Below are positions 37,771-47,503 of a DNA stretch of 64,000 nt, one piece after another. The position numbers and the translations under genes are program-made. The DNA is from Histomonas meleagridis (taxonomy: Eukaryota > Parabasalia > Tritrichomonadida > Dientamoebidae). Below the pieces are notes generated by a model. It was given only the letters and a program-made list of their open reading frames with translations, was not told the origin of the DNA and did no database searches. The DNA lies in assembly GCA_020186115.1 (NCBI GenBank), contig WSYJ01000182.1, positions 248,001 through 312,000 of the forward strand. The letters run 5' to 3'. The number at the start of each line of letters is the position of its first letter. The stretch's first letter is position 1.

Positions 37771-39309
37771 ATGTTTGGTGCATTTGTGGTTTGTGCACTA
37801 TCTATATACGTTCCATTTAAAAAAACACGATTTTCACCATTACCTTATAAGTCACCAATAGGAAAGTATATTAAAGAGCATTCAAATGTTGTTGTTTTAA
37901 TTCCAAAACCATCATATGAATTAGCAAAAGAATTTTTAGCGGCTCAACCACTCTTCCCAGAAGCAAGTTTTTACACTGCAGTTGATGAAATAATGGAAGA
38001 ATACCTAAATCAGAAAATTGAAACTCCATGTCTCGCATTTTTCAAAGATGGTGAACTTATTGGTATGTCAGACCCAGTTTCTAATGAGATGTCTATGCTT
38101 TACACAATTGATTTATTCTTAAAAGGAAAACGTCCAATTTTGAATGAGCAATTTGAATTTGTAGCTGCTCTTGGAGGAGCTCCAATCACCATAGGCAGTA
38201 GGGCAAACCTCACGGACCATCTTGTTCATCTTGCTAAGGATATTGGACATGAAATCGGATCGATCAATGTCATTAACTTAAGTGATTCTCTTGCTGAAAG
38301 TATTGACCTCAAGCCCAACAATTGCATCATTTATCGTAAAACAGACAAAACGCTCAAATCCTTCAATTGCACAATGGAAGGATTAAAGCAATTCTCATAT
38401 CCATATGTCTCCAGAGTCGACAAGTCAGTTCTTATGCGCAACGACAAGACGTCAGTTATTTTAATCACCCCATCATTTAATCAACATCAATATGATTTTC
38501 TATATGAATTCGGCAAAAAGTATCCCGATTTCTCGTTCATCTACGTCAGAAGTTCGGACAGAGACATCATCAAGGAATTCACCAGCGATTATTATGACAC
38601 AACTTCTTATTACTTAGAAATTTTGAATTACAAAAACGGTTACCGATACGATTATTCAGAAATTCTTGACAAGGAATTAATTCGCAATGATTTCAATGAC
38701 ACATTACTTAATGAAAGTCTCACACAAATTCTAAACAAGATCCGTAATTCAGAGCTGAAGAAAACTTATCGAAGTGAACGATTTTCATCTTATCAAAATT
38801 TCAATCGACCAATTAAAAAAGTGGTCGGATTAACTTACCATGACTTCATTGATGATACTGAGAAGGACACTGTATTATTCTTTGTTAGTTTATCAACAAA
38901 ATCAAAGGAATACTTTTCAAAGGTTTACAAAACCGCCGACAATTTGAAATCGGAAAACAAAACAGAACACATTAAATTCGGCATGATTATCCCCGAATTA
39001 AATTTTGTTGAAGGTGGATTTCCTTCATTACCAAAATTACCATTTGCATATTTGTATCCTGCAAATAGTAGTGCGGTTATCCCTGTGTTAGGGGATTCTA
39101 GCGAAGATGTCCTTTTGAGTTTGGAGGTGTACGGAACATATCAACATGAACTCGGCGCAACTTTGCCTTCGGATGAGGAATTCCATGAAATTGAAGAAGA
39201 AACAAAGAAATTCATTCCGAAAATGAAACCTGAAGAAGCAAAAACAATGAACGAAGTTCTCGAAAACTTAAGGAAAATGATCACATCAAAGACAAATGAT
39301 GAGCTTTAG
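37771..39309 (+). CDS. ER protein-disulfide-isomerase-like protein lacking CxxC
   Basis: 512 aa. N-terminal hydrophobic stretch (MFGAFVVCALSIYVPF) is a likely signal peptide. Several thioredoxin-like folds can be read: NVVVLIPKPSYELAKEFLA, SVILITPSFNQHQYDFLYEFGKKYPDFSFIYV, and late KKVVGLTYHDFIDDTEKDTVLFFVSL, which aligns with the start of a PDI a' domain (V-x-x-L-t-x-x-x-F-x-x-x-v-x-x-x-k-x-v-l-V-x-F). Where PDI has the W-C-x-x-C active site this protein has S-L-S-T-K-S, so it cannot be a classical oxidoreductase; a chaperone or calsequestrin-like role is possible. Acidic tail at the end; last residues N-D-E-L resemble a K/H-D-E-L ER-retrieval signal (ends T-N-D-E-L). Starts 26 bp after the enolase relic. 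Confidence 0.7.
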   Translation: MFGAFVVCALSIYVPFKKTRFSPLPYKSPIGKYIKEHSNVVVLIPKPSYELAKEFLAAQPLFPEASFYTAVDEIMEEYLNQKIETPCLAFFKDGELIGMSDPVSNEMSMLYTIDLFLKGKRPILNEQFEFVAALGGAPITIGSRANLTDHLVHLAKDIGHEIGSINVINLSDSLAESIDLKPNNCIIYRKTDKTLKSFNCTMEGLKQFSYPYVSRVDKSVLMRNDKTSVILITPSFNQHQYDFLYEFGKKYPDFSFIYVRSSDRDIIKEFTSDYYDTTSYYLEILNYKNGYRYDYSEILDKELIRNDFNDTLLNESLTQILNKIRNSELKKTYRSERFSSYQNFNRPIKKVVGLTYHDFIDDTEKDTVLFFVSLSTKSKEYFSKVYKTADNLKSENKTEHIKFGMIIPELNFVEGGFPSLPKLPFAYLYPANSSAVIPVLGDSSEDVLLSLEVYGTYQHELGATLPSDEEFHEIEEETKKFIPKMKPEEAKTMNEVLENLRKMITSKTNDEL

Positions 39310-39713
39310 GATTTTTTATTTAATAAATAAATTTTCTATACGATTAAATTTGTGATAATTCGAATCTTATGAAGTAGCGCAACTTCCGTCTGAAAATTTA
39401 ACGAAATCAGATTTTTGCTTAAGTCAAAATAAATTTCATGGAAAGAAGAAATGATGAATCATCAATATCAACATTTAATTTTGAGTAAAACCCAAAGCCA
39501 CAAACAGATTAATTGTGGTTCATCATGAAGAATTTCAAAAAAATAATACGATAAATTTCGCTTAACGTCATATGATGTGAAATATCGGCTTTTTGTGGGG
39601 TATTACATTGAAATCGGCTTTGATAGGAACGGTTTATTTGAAAATAATTTGACAACATTTCTCCGTGTAAATAATTCAAATACAGCGGTTACAACCTTCT
39701 TGAATCATGTAAC
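39310..39713. other. Intergenic DNA with promoter-type motifs
   Basis: AACGGTTTATTTGAAA (39628-39643) and GTAAATAATTCAAA (39667-39680) precede the open frame at 39714. Remaining sequence has CATC/ATCAATATC phrases but no gene. Confidence 0.45.
39628..39680 (+). promoter_or_regulatory. Composite AACGGTTT plus GTAAATAATTCAAA element
   Basis: AACGGTTTATTTGAAA followed 23 bp later by GTAAATAATTCAAA and then CAGCGGTTAC. The second motif also occurs at 460-473. Located 34 nt before the ATG at 39714. Confidence 0.4.
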
Positions 39714-40160
39714 ATGATTATTTTTCAATATTTTATCTTAATACTACTTAAAACATGCGCAAACTGTCGTATCTTAGATATGAATCATTCGATTTCGCTA
39801 TGTTTTGATCATTATGAAGAAAATGAATTAATTTATGAATATCCCTCCCCAGAATTTTGTGTATATGTATATTTTAATGCTTCAAAGGTTCAATTCTCTC
39901 TTGTCGATTTACACATAAATTCTTATGATCTCTCTTTAACACAAAAAAATTTTTCCATCATAAATCGAAAAAAGATATGTTGTTCATTATTTCATTTTTT
40001 AAATCCCACTTATTTTGTGTTGTATAAAAGAGAATTGAATCTATTTAATATTTCATTTAAAATTTTATTTTACTTTTTTGTATCTATATTATTTATCACG
40101 AAAACGAATTCTTTTTCATCAAATTTATTCAATGAAATAATAATAGGATCAGGAAAATGA
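39714..40160 (+). CDS. Small hydrophobic secreted/membrane ORF overlapping BspA-like gene 1
   Basis: 148 aa. Hydrophobic N-terminus (MIIFQYFILILLKTCAN) looks like a signal peptide; the middle is Tyr/Phe/Cys-rich; a second hydrophobic segment (ISFKILFYFFVSILFITK) lies near residue 120. The stop TGA overlaps the ATG of the next gene (AAAATGAAAA), so the two frames differ by one base. BspA-like gene 2 has a comparable hydrophobic N-terminal region fused in frame ahead of its leucine-rich repeats, so this ORF may be the detached 5' part of an ancestral longer gene, or a separate small protein. Family unknown. Confidence 0.45.
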   Translation: MIIFQYFILILLKTCANCRILDMNHSISLCFDHYEENELIYEYPSPEFCVYVYFNASKVQFSLVDLHINSYDLSLTQKNFSIINRKKICCSLFHFLNPTYFVLYKRELNLFNISFKILFYFFVSILFITKTNSFSSNLFNEIIIGSGK

Positions 40161-41482
40161 AAAATAAATTCCTTCCTTTAATATTTATTATGTTTTGTAT
40201 ACCTTCAAGAGAAACATTTTCTGATGATACACTTACAATTACTAATTCTAATGAATTTGATGAAATATCGCAATACTCTACAGCTGTTATTATAGATGAA
40301 AATGTTGATACAATTCCATCAAGTACTTTTTCGGAATGGAGTTCTTTGCTTTCAGCTATCATTGGTGATTCTGTTACGACAATTGAATCTTATGCATTTT
40401 CATCTTGTTATAATTTAGAATCAATTGTTATTGGAAAAAGTGTTCAAATATTTGGAGATCGTTCATTTCAAAATAGTAATTTCTTGCAGAACATAACATT
40501 TCCTGATTCAGTAATTTCATTTGGTGAATGTGTTATTATACTATGTGAGAAAATTAAGTTTTTTAAGATATCTGAGAATAATCCATATTTTTGTAATTTG
40601 AATGATGATGGAGTTCTTTATGATAAAACTATTCAAACCATCTACTTTTATCCAGCATGTAAAGAAAGTATAACATATGAAATTCCATCAACAGTTACTG
40701 CTACTAGAGAATCTTCATTTTATTCTTCTGGTAATTTAGAAGAAATTATTAATTGTAAAAATATTATAGATTTTGGTAATTTTACATTTTGTCTTTGTAC
40801 TAATCTAAAAGCATTTACAATTTCCAATAAAATATCAATTATTTCATATGGATTATTTTCATATTGTATTTCTTTGTCTACTGTTTGCATTGGAGAAAAT
40901 GTAAAAATAATTAATGATTACGCATTTAATTGGTGCAATGAACTTAAATGTGTTTACTTTTATGGGGAAACAGAACCTACAATTAGTGATATTGCTTTTT
41001 ATATAGTTACAGATAAAATTGAAATTATGGTGTTAAAAACATATCTAAGTAACGCATTTAAAATATTTAGTATTACCTTTGGAACTGTATCAGGATGTTC
41101 TACAGCATATACGAATTCAAATACATTTTCTAAATCGAACATTTTTACAAAATCAAATACATTTCCTGAATCAAATTCTTTTACTAATTCTAATACATTC
41201 TCTAAATCAAATTCTTTTACTAATTCTAATACATTCTCTAAATCAAATACTTTTACAAAATCTAATACATTCTCTAAATCAAATACTTTTACAAAATCTA
41301 ATACATTCTCTAAATCAAATACTTTTACAAATTCTAATACATTTTCTAAATCAAATGCTTTGATTAATTCAAATACGTTTATGAAATCATTTCCATTTAC
41401 TTCATCCAATGCATTTACAAAATCGAATTCATTTGTATTAGAGAATTCATATGAATTTAGACAACATTTTCATATTCATTAA
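40157..41482 (+). CDS. BspA-like leucine-rich-repeat surface protein 1 (3' end broken)
   Basis: 441 codons. Signal peptide MKNKFLPLIFIMFCIPSRE, then TpLRR/BspA repeats of ~23 residues (IIGDSVTTIESYAFSSCYNLESIVIGKSV..., NITFPDSVISFGECV..., VCIGENVKIINDYAFNWCNELKCVYF) up to about residue 300. A low-complexity stalk of a 6-7 residue unit (S-N-T-F-S-K / S-N-T-F-T-K) follows at about 318-425. Such proteins bind host cells or matrix in trichomonads. The family needs a C-terminal TM segment; here the frame stops after R-Q-H-F-H-I-H. The missing TM (V-I-I-I-V-C-V-I-I-V-A-I-V-F-I-I) lies downstream at about 41670-41750 in another frame, so the gene is frameshifted after the stalk and may be a pseudogene or carry an assembly error. 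Confidence 0.8.
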   Translation: MKNKFLPLIFIMFCIPSRETFSDDTLTITNSNEFDEISQYSTAVIIDENVDTIPSSTFSEWSSLLSAIIGDSVTTIESYAFSSCYNLESIVIGKSVQIFGDRSFQNSNFLQNITFPDSVISFGECVIILCEKIKFFKISENNPYFCNLNDDGVLYDKTIQTIYFYPACKESITYEIPSTVTATRESSFYSSGNLEEIINCKNIIDFGNFTFCLCTNLKAFTISNKISIISYGLFSYCISLSTVCIGENVKIINDYAFNWCNELKCVYFYGETEPTISDIAFYIVTDKIEIMVLKTYLSNAFKIFSITFGTVSGCSTAYTNSNTFSKSNIFTKSNTFPESNSFTNSNTFSKSNSFTNSNTFSKSNTFTKSNTFSKSNTFTKSNTFSKSNTFTNSNTFSKSNALINSNTFMKSFPFTSSNAFTKSNSFVLENSYEFRQHFHIH

Positions 41483-41852
41483 CTTTTCTGTATCATTTAC
41501 TTTTCATTTATTTCCAATACATATATAGTTTCAATAAGGTGTTATCTTCTTCTTTTACTTATTTATTTACTGGATTTTTATGTTATCATTATACAGTTAT
41601 TCAGTATTCAACATATTTTTTGTTTTATTCGGATTATTTCACATTTTTTATGATAATAATGAAAATCAAACAAATATGGTTATCATTATTGTTTGTGTTA
41701 TAATTGTTGCGATTGTATTTATAATAATTCTTATAATTTTTATTGTTCGTTTTCGTAACAATGTTAATTTTTTATTCATATATATTCATTGTTTGATTAC
41801 AAATGAATCAAAATTATTTTTACTTTTAGTAAAATGCCAAATCTCCATTTAA
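41461..41852 (+). pseudogene. Out-of-frame C-terminal TM/tail region of BspA-like gene 1
   Basis: The frame beginning at 41461 reads T-T-F-S-Y-S-L-T-F, matching the Y-S-Y-S-L-T-N block after the stalk in BspA-like gene 2. After a T-rich run near 41640 the frame changes again to Y-D-N-N-E-N-Q-T-N-M-V-I-I-I-V and gives the TM segment and basic R-F-R-N-N end. At least one shift is a real indel or sequencing error. The first junction could alternatively be a 26-nt GT...AG intron (41435-41460). Confidence 0.55.
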
Positions 41853-41981
41853 TATTTAAGGTTAAAGACATCATCACAAAAAATATATGATGAAATTTAT
41901 TAATCGCGCACATTAGATAAAATATACAAAATTTAATTTTTTAAATACATAATATTTATATAATACAAATTTTTATATAAT

Positions 41982-43480
41982 TTATGTCTGATTTACAATT
42001 TTTTCTTTTTCTAGTATTAAATTAACAATATCTTCGTAACCAAATTTGCTTGCCCACATTAAAGCTGTACGAATAACTTTTATAATATTCCAAATTATAT
42101 TTTCAAACATCAGAAACATAAAAATAACATTAAATAATTTAAATATATTCCTCTTATATTTGTATCAATTCCTTTTTGTTCAAGAAGTAATTCTACCACT
42201 TGAGTGTTACCTATTGAACAAGCATATATTAAAGCTGTCCAAAAACAATTCAACAAATACCAAAAATTAAATTTAAGCAGTTAATCAACGAAAAGAACAT
42301 TAAGAATCATTTTAAAACATTAAATCTCATTAAAAAACATCAGTTGCATTAATATCAATACCTTTTTGACTTAAAAGTAATTTTATAATTGGAATATTTT
42401 CTTTTGTACATGCATACATTAAAGCTGTTTTAAATAATATAAAAATACACCAAATATAATTTTGAAACATAAAAAAATATAATGAAACATTAAATAAATA
42501 TAAATAAATATCTTTAACATTAACACTAACTTTTCGTTCAATTAAAAGTTGAACAATTTCAAGTTGATCATTTGAACATGCCCACATTAGTGCCATTGAA
42601 AATTTGTTGAAAAAATTCCAAATTTTGGTTATATACACCAAAAATCATTTGTAAATATTAATTTAATTAAATAAATATTTTTTGTACTGAGGTCTATTCC
42701 TTTCTTTTCGAGTAGTAATTTTATCATATCAGGATTTGAGTTATTACATGCATACATTAATGCTGTCCAAAGAAAATGAAATAAATATTAAATGTATTTT
42801 GTTAACATTAAATATTTTGAATAAACAAAAAATTATATTAAAAAATGTTTTTCAAATTAACATCTATACCTTTTTTAAGAACTAACATTTTTACAATTTC
42901 AATATGGTTATATCGACATGCAAGCATTATACTTGTCCAAAATAGTAAAAATAAACACCGAAAATTAATATTTAACATTATTTCAGTAAAATAAACTTTA
43001 ATTGAAATAAAAAAATGTTTTTTAAGTTAACATCAATTCCTTTTTGATCAAGAAGTAATCGAACAATATCATTTGCTCCTGAGATGCATGACAACATAAG
43101 CGGTGTTGTGAATTAATTAGTAAAACACCATTTATACATTTGAAATTTCTTATTTTAATGATAAACTTTATAATTAACAAAAAAATATTCTTCAAATTAA
43201 TATCAGTTTTCTTATGTTGAAGAAGTAATTTGATTGTCTCAATATTCCCTTTTGAAGAAGCAATAATAAGTGCTGTTTCATCAGATATATTTAAATTCCA
43301 AATATTGTATTGAAATTTCAAATATATAAAACAAAAATTTAATCAAACCAGAAAACATCTTTAGCATTGACATCTATTCCTTTTAATTCTAGCAATAATT
43401 TCACAATTTCAGTATCATTTTTTTCAGATGCCATCATAAGTGCAGTTCTAAAAAAACAATATAAAATCCATATATGATTA
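41982..43480 (-). repeat. Split-ankyrin array B: nine ankyrin modules with ~80-bp spacers
   Basis: Continues the gene whose first exon is 43482-44660. Modules (minus strand) begin near 43450, 43285, 43112, 42935, 42773, 42600, 42432, 42243 and 42067; spacing 162-189 bp. All nine are open (for example TALMMASEKNDTEIVKLLLE, TALIIASSKGNIETIKLLLQ, TALMYACNNSNPDMIKLLLE, TALIYACSIGNTQVVELLLE). The last ends K-E-K-I-V-N-Q-T and a TAA at 41982-41984, the probable end of the gene. Spacers begin with A/G-TTTATTT or TTTTTTA and end with W-N-L-F-like TTTGGAATT cores before the next module. One spacer (between the modules near 42600 and 42432) is open and in frame through 27 codons; the others carry stops. 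Confidence 0.8.
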
Positions 43481-43481
43481 A

Positions 43482-44660
43482 TTAACATGAAATTAAAGAA
43501 ATAAAATTTATATTCATTAAAAAAACATTTTTAACATTTATATCAATTCCTTCTTGTTCAAGAATATATTTAAAAAGTTCAATGTTTCCTGATTCAGCAG
43601 AAGAAACGAGAATATTATCAGGTAATTTATTTTCCTCAAGAAAACATAATGTAAGGAATATATTACCATTTCTTGCTGCTTCATTAATTAAGGAATCATT
43701 GATTTTCATTCCTTCTTTTTCCAGAAATGAAAAAAGTTCATAGTTATTATATTTAATACATTTTTTCCCAAGTTTTATCTTATCTTTGATTTCGATAATG
43801 TTATTTTCATACAAATAATGAAAGATATCATTCCGATGAAATTCAATTGCTATCTCATAAGCATCTTCAAATGATGAATGATTTTGTTCGCATAAATGAA
43901 TAATTTCAGAATTTCCACCTGCAATTGCATATTTACCTGCATTTGCTATATTGGAATTATTTAATAATAAATATTTAAAACATTTGATTGACCCAAAAAA
44001 TGCTGCATAATCAATTAATGAAACATTTTCTTTATTTACATATGTGCATTTTTCGTAATGTGATGGCTCAATTATTTGGTTAAAATTGAAATTTGTTTCT
44101 GTTGAAATTTCTTGAAGTTTTTCTATTTCATCATTTCGAATTGCTTTAGCGACAATAGACTGATTAACTCCTTCATGCGTTTGTTTTTTATTTAGTTCTG
44201 ATTCATCTTTTGAAGATTTTTGAGTGTTTTTACTTTTATTGGTTTGATCAGATAAATTTTGATGAGAAAAAGAATTATCATTTTTCTTTTCGATTTCATC
44301 TATCATATTCTGTTCTAGCATTTTTTCAAGCAGAAACTTTGATTCTTGTGATTGCAATCGGAGAAGATACCAATAAAATATATTTATAATTTTTTTCTTT
44401 TCTTTTTCTTTTTCATTAATTCCTATTAAATATAAAAAACATCTACTTTCATTATTTACAAAAGAAACAAAGGAAGAATAAACTAATTGGGATACAATAA
44501 GATTATATGAAAATGAAAAACGGACATCATATAAATTTAATGTTGATTGAATTGCTGCTCCGATATTTTCATCACTTAAAGAAAATATAATATTTTCAAG
44601 TTGCTCCATGAATTGATATGATGTTTTTTTATAGCATTCCCTATTTGATTTTTTCTGCAT
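43482..44660 (-). CDS. Ankyrin protein N-terminal part with DUF3447-like domain (split-ankyrin gene B, first exon)
   Basis: From M at 44660 about 392 codons; the frame is open further upstream to 44768 but the extra part looks non-coding and contains the promoter-like AACGTTTTCTTGACG and ATTCAAA sequences. N-terminal LENIIFSLSDENIGAAIQSTLNLYD recurs in gene C (IIIDLNQENLKLSIENTMKLYD). A charged linker (NKSKNTQKSSKDESELNKKQ) separates it from IVAKAIRNDEIEKLQEIS and the DUF3447-like block (VSLIDYAAFFGSIKCFKYLLLN..., GKYAIAGGNSEIIHLCEQN, YEIAIEFHRNDIFHYLYENN). It ends LEQEGIDINVKN, then 14 spacer codons before a stop; the real exon end is probably near 43527. Confidence 0.75.
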   Translation of the reverse strand: MQKKSNRECYKKTSYQFMEQLENIIFSLSDENIGAAIQSTLNLYDVRFSFSYNLIVSQLVYSSFVSFVNNESRCFLYLIGINEKEKEKKKIINIFYWYLLRLQSQESKFLLEKMLEQNMIDEIEKKNDNSFSHQNLSDQTNKSKNTQKSSKDESELNKKQTHEGVNQSIVAKAIRNDEIEKLQEISTETNFNFNQIIEPSHYEKCTYVNKENVSLIDYAAFFGSIKCFKYLLLNNSNIANAGKYAIAGGNSEIIHLCEQNHSSFEDAYEIAIEFHRNDIFHYLYENNIIEIKDKIKLGKKCIKYNNYELFSFLEKEGMKINDSLINEAARNGNIFLTLCFLEENKLPDNILVSSAESGNIELFKYILEQEGIDINVKNVFLMNINFISLISC

Positions 44661-44889
44661 ACTTTTATTTTTTGAATTCGTCAAGAAAACGTTAAATTCG
44701 GGGTGGCCAAACGATATGATAAATTTAGTATAAAGAAGATTTTTTAAATATTTGAATATATAGTGCATTATTTTGCATAATATTAAGTTTTCATGATTTT
44801 GTTTGATAAAATAATTAAAAAAAATTGAGATTCTGTTTCATTAAATCACACGGTATCGAGTATTCAAACAAAAAATAAGGTGCGATTGT

Positions 44890-46021
44890 TTAGAAGCACT
44901 TGCGGTGGACAATTCCTGGACCAGCTTCGTTGTATTCGTCACGTGTGATAACCATTTGTGGGAATGTAGCGAGTGATGCGAGGATGGAGCCACCGATCCA
45001 AACTGCGTACTTACGTTCTGGTGGGGCGACGACTTTGATCTTCATTGTTGGTGGTGCGAGGCGGACCATTTCCTTCTCCATACGTTCTGGGAGACCTTCG
45101 AACATTGTGGTACCACCAGAAAGAACAATGTTAGCGTAGAGATCCTTACGGACATCGATATCGCATGCCATGATGGAGTTGAAGAGGGTTTGGTCAATAC
45201 CTTCGAATTCGAAGCCATTGAAGTGTGGCTTGAAAAGAAGTTCTGGGCACCTGAAGCGCTCGTTGGCGATGGTGATGACGTTGCCATCTGGAAGTGTGTA
45301 TGAGATGTCGCATTCGGATGTTGTGGCGGCCTTGTTCATTTCTTCGTCGAAATCAAGAGCAACATATGCGTGCTTCTCCTTGATATCACGAACAATTTCC
45401 TTTTCGGCGGATGTTGTGAAGGTGTAACCACGTTCGTTAAGGATCTTTTGGAGGTAGGCTGTGAGATCACGACCGGCGAGGTTGATACGCATGATGGCGT
45501 GTGGAAGGGAGTAGCCTTCGTAGATTGGAACTGTGTGGGAAACACCATCACCTGCATCGAAAACGATACCGGTTGTACGACCTGATGAGTAAAGGGAAAG
45601 AACGGCTTGGATACCAACATAGAATGCTGGAACGTTGAATGTTTCGAATTGGAGTTGGATCATCTTTTCACGGTTGGCCTTTGGGTTCATTGGGGCTTCT
45701 GTAAGAAGAACTGGATGTTCAGCTGGGATCAACACGTAATTCGTTGTAGAATGTGTGGTGCCAGATCTTTTCCATATCGTCCCAGTTGGTAACGATACCG
45801 TGTTCAATTGGGTACTTGAGGATAAGGATACCTGCCTTAGCGCATGCTTCATCACCAACATATGTATCCTTGTTTTGTCCTCCTGCGATTGTTTGGACAT
45901 ACTTTGGACGACCAACTATGGATGGGAAAACTGAGCGTGGTGCTTCATCACCAGCGAAACCAGCCTTGCACATACCAGAACCATTATCAATAACTAATGT
46001 TTGAACTTCGTCTTCAGCCAT
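44890..46021 (-). CDS. Actin, with a single-base frameshift
   Basis: Conventional actin, 376 codons if one base is ignored. The first part reads [39 protein letters not shown] (cut here) to [10 protein letters not shown] then a stop; the second frame picks up at [21 protein letters not shown] and runs to the canonical end R-K-C-F. The shift is one extra G in GGG at 45725-45727 (CCC instead of CC on the coding strand, in V-D-P-A-E-H-P). All nucleotide-binding motifs are otherwise intact ([36 protein letters not shown]), and codon use is strongly biased to C/G third positions, so either this is an assembly error in a functional gene or a very recent pseudogene. Initiator TCACTTCATTTT starts 21 nt before the ATG. 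Stop TAAA. Confidence 0.92.
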
Positions 46022-46029
46022 GATAAATA

Positions 46030-46042
46030 AAAAATGAAGTGA
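46030..46042 (-). promoter_or_regulatory. Initiator of actin
   Basis: TCACTTCATTTTT on the coding strand upstream of the ATG at 46021; A+1 at about 46040. Same TCACTTC core as alpha-actinin and the 52489-52884 gene. Confidence 0.55.
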
Positions 46043-46874
46043 AAATTAGATGATATGAATTCCTTTGAATTAAAGGACATTATCACGTGATGGTAATTAT
46101 ATTGTGTCTAAACCGAATTCTTCAGAAATTGAATTGAAATTTTGGACAATTTGATGTGACCTTGTGAAGTCTTTCGTTTTTTTTAAATTTTGTCATAATA
46201 TAATAATTCATTATGTAGGAAAATTTATACCCTTAGACATGAATATAGTTGTAATTTTCAGCGTAATGTTGTTGACTTCAAATATTAATTTTCATCATTT
46301 CATGACAATCATAACAAATAATAAATTTAAGAATAATGTAAGCAAGCAGCTGCAGTTTTGATGCAAAAAATTCTATTTTTACAGTAAGCATTGAATTTAA
46401 TTTTTATCATTTTTCGACAATATAGAAAAAATTGTAAATTAATTAAACTAAGTAAACTTATTTATGTCAGGTATTACACTTAAATATTCCTAAAAAAATG
46501 TTTTCAAAACGTTAAAGAATGAAATAAATTGCTCAATAAATCTTTTTCATGCTATACAAATTGAAACTTATGCATGGCCATTATTTTTGGTCTTAAATGG
46601 ATTTTACTTTTTTATAAATAATGTTTTCACAAAAGTCAATGGATCGAACCAAAGAATGTTAAAATTATGAATTGCAAGCATGCAAGATAGTTTCAGTGAA
46701 TCTGTAGTCATATTCTTCTGATGTGTTCGTAAATTTTTCAACAAATTGAATCATAATACAATAATTTTTTTTTTTACACAACCAGTTTTATTCTAAAAAT
46801 ATTTAACTCAAAAATGTCGTCTTCACATATACAATTAAATAAAATTTGATTTTTTGTCCTTATTTGCATCAAAT
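46043..46874. other. AT-rich intergenic DNA
   Basis: No supported coding or RNA feature. Repeated TGTCATAATAT / CATGACAATCAT phrases are present but without clear structure. Confidence 0.45.
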
Positions 46875-47503
46875 TTAGCAACCACAGAAGCGATATCTGC
46901 ATATTGACTTACCTTCACCAAGTTCTTTCTTTTTATCAGGGTTAATTTCCCTAAACAAGTCATTTCTATCATCAATTGCAATGCATAAATTATTAAACAT
47001 TTCTCTTACATTAAATGAAGTTTTTGCCGATGTTTCAATAAATGGCACGCCAAGTGTTTCTGCGAAATCTTTTCCTTCTTGTTCAGACACCTCTCTTTTA
47101 TCACCGATATCTACTTTATTCCCAACGATTACTTTGCATATTTTTAAGCTTCCTATTTTTTCAACTTCATCAACCCATTTTTTTGTGTGTTCGAAACTTT
47201 CACGATTAGTAATATCGTATACGACTGCAACTCCATGTGCACCATGATAATAATTAGAAGTAATCGAATGAAACCTTTCTTGTCCAGCAGTGTCCCATAT
47301 TTGAAGTTTCACTTGTTTTCCATTTACTGTTGCCGATCTAATTTTAAAGTCAACGCCAATGGTCGAAATATAACTTTCAGAAAACGTGCCATCTGAAAAT
47401 TGCATAAGAAGACAACTCTTACCAACTGATGAATCACCTATAATAAGAATTTCTGGAGTTATTATATAAGGAAACTATATAAAATATCAAAGTCATTCAT
47501 CAT
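46875..47503 (-). CDS. Rab GTPase (Rab1/Rab8-like) with a 23-nt intron
   Basis: Two exons: 47503-47476 and 47452-46875. Spliced length is exactly 202 codons including the stop. The protein starts MMNDFDILYKILIIGDSSVGKSCLL, and the junction falls in the Tyr-Lys of L-Y-K-I-L, precisely where unspliced DNA has two stops. All G motifs are canonical: P-loop GDSSVGKS, switch I T-I-G-V-D-F, G3 WDTAGQERFHSIT, G4 GNKVDI, G5 ETSAKTS. C-terminus C-G-C is a double-geranylgeranylation signal. RabF-like I-G-V-D-F, K-L-Q-I-W-D-T and Y-Y-H-G-A-H-G support a Rab1/8/10-type exocytic or ER-Golgi role. Without the intron the gene would appear to start at an internal Met after the P-loop. Stop TAAA. Confidence 0.9.
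47453..47475 (-). other. Ultra-short (23 nt) spliceosomal intron in Rab gene
   Basis: Starts GTTTCC and ends AATAACTCCAG. Contains an ATAAC branch-like site 6-7 nt before CAG. Removal changes D-I-L-Y-S-F-L-I-stop-stop into D-I-L-Y-K-I-L-I-I-G-D, the universal Rab N-terminus, and makes the gene length divisible by three. Confidence 0.85.

Noticed and set aside
45336-45620. Several short frames on both strands inside actin
   Set aside because: Shadows of the actin coding sequence caused by its biased codons.
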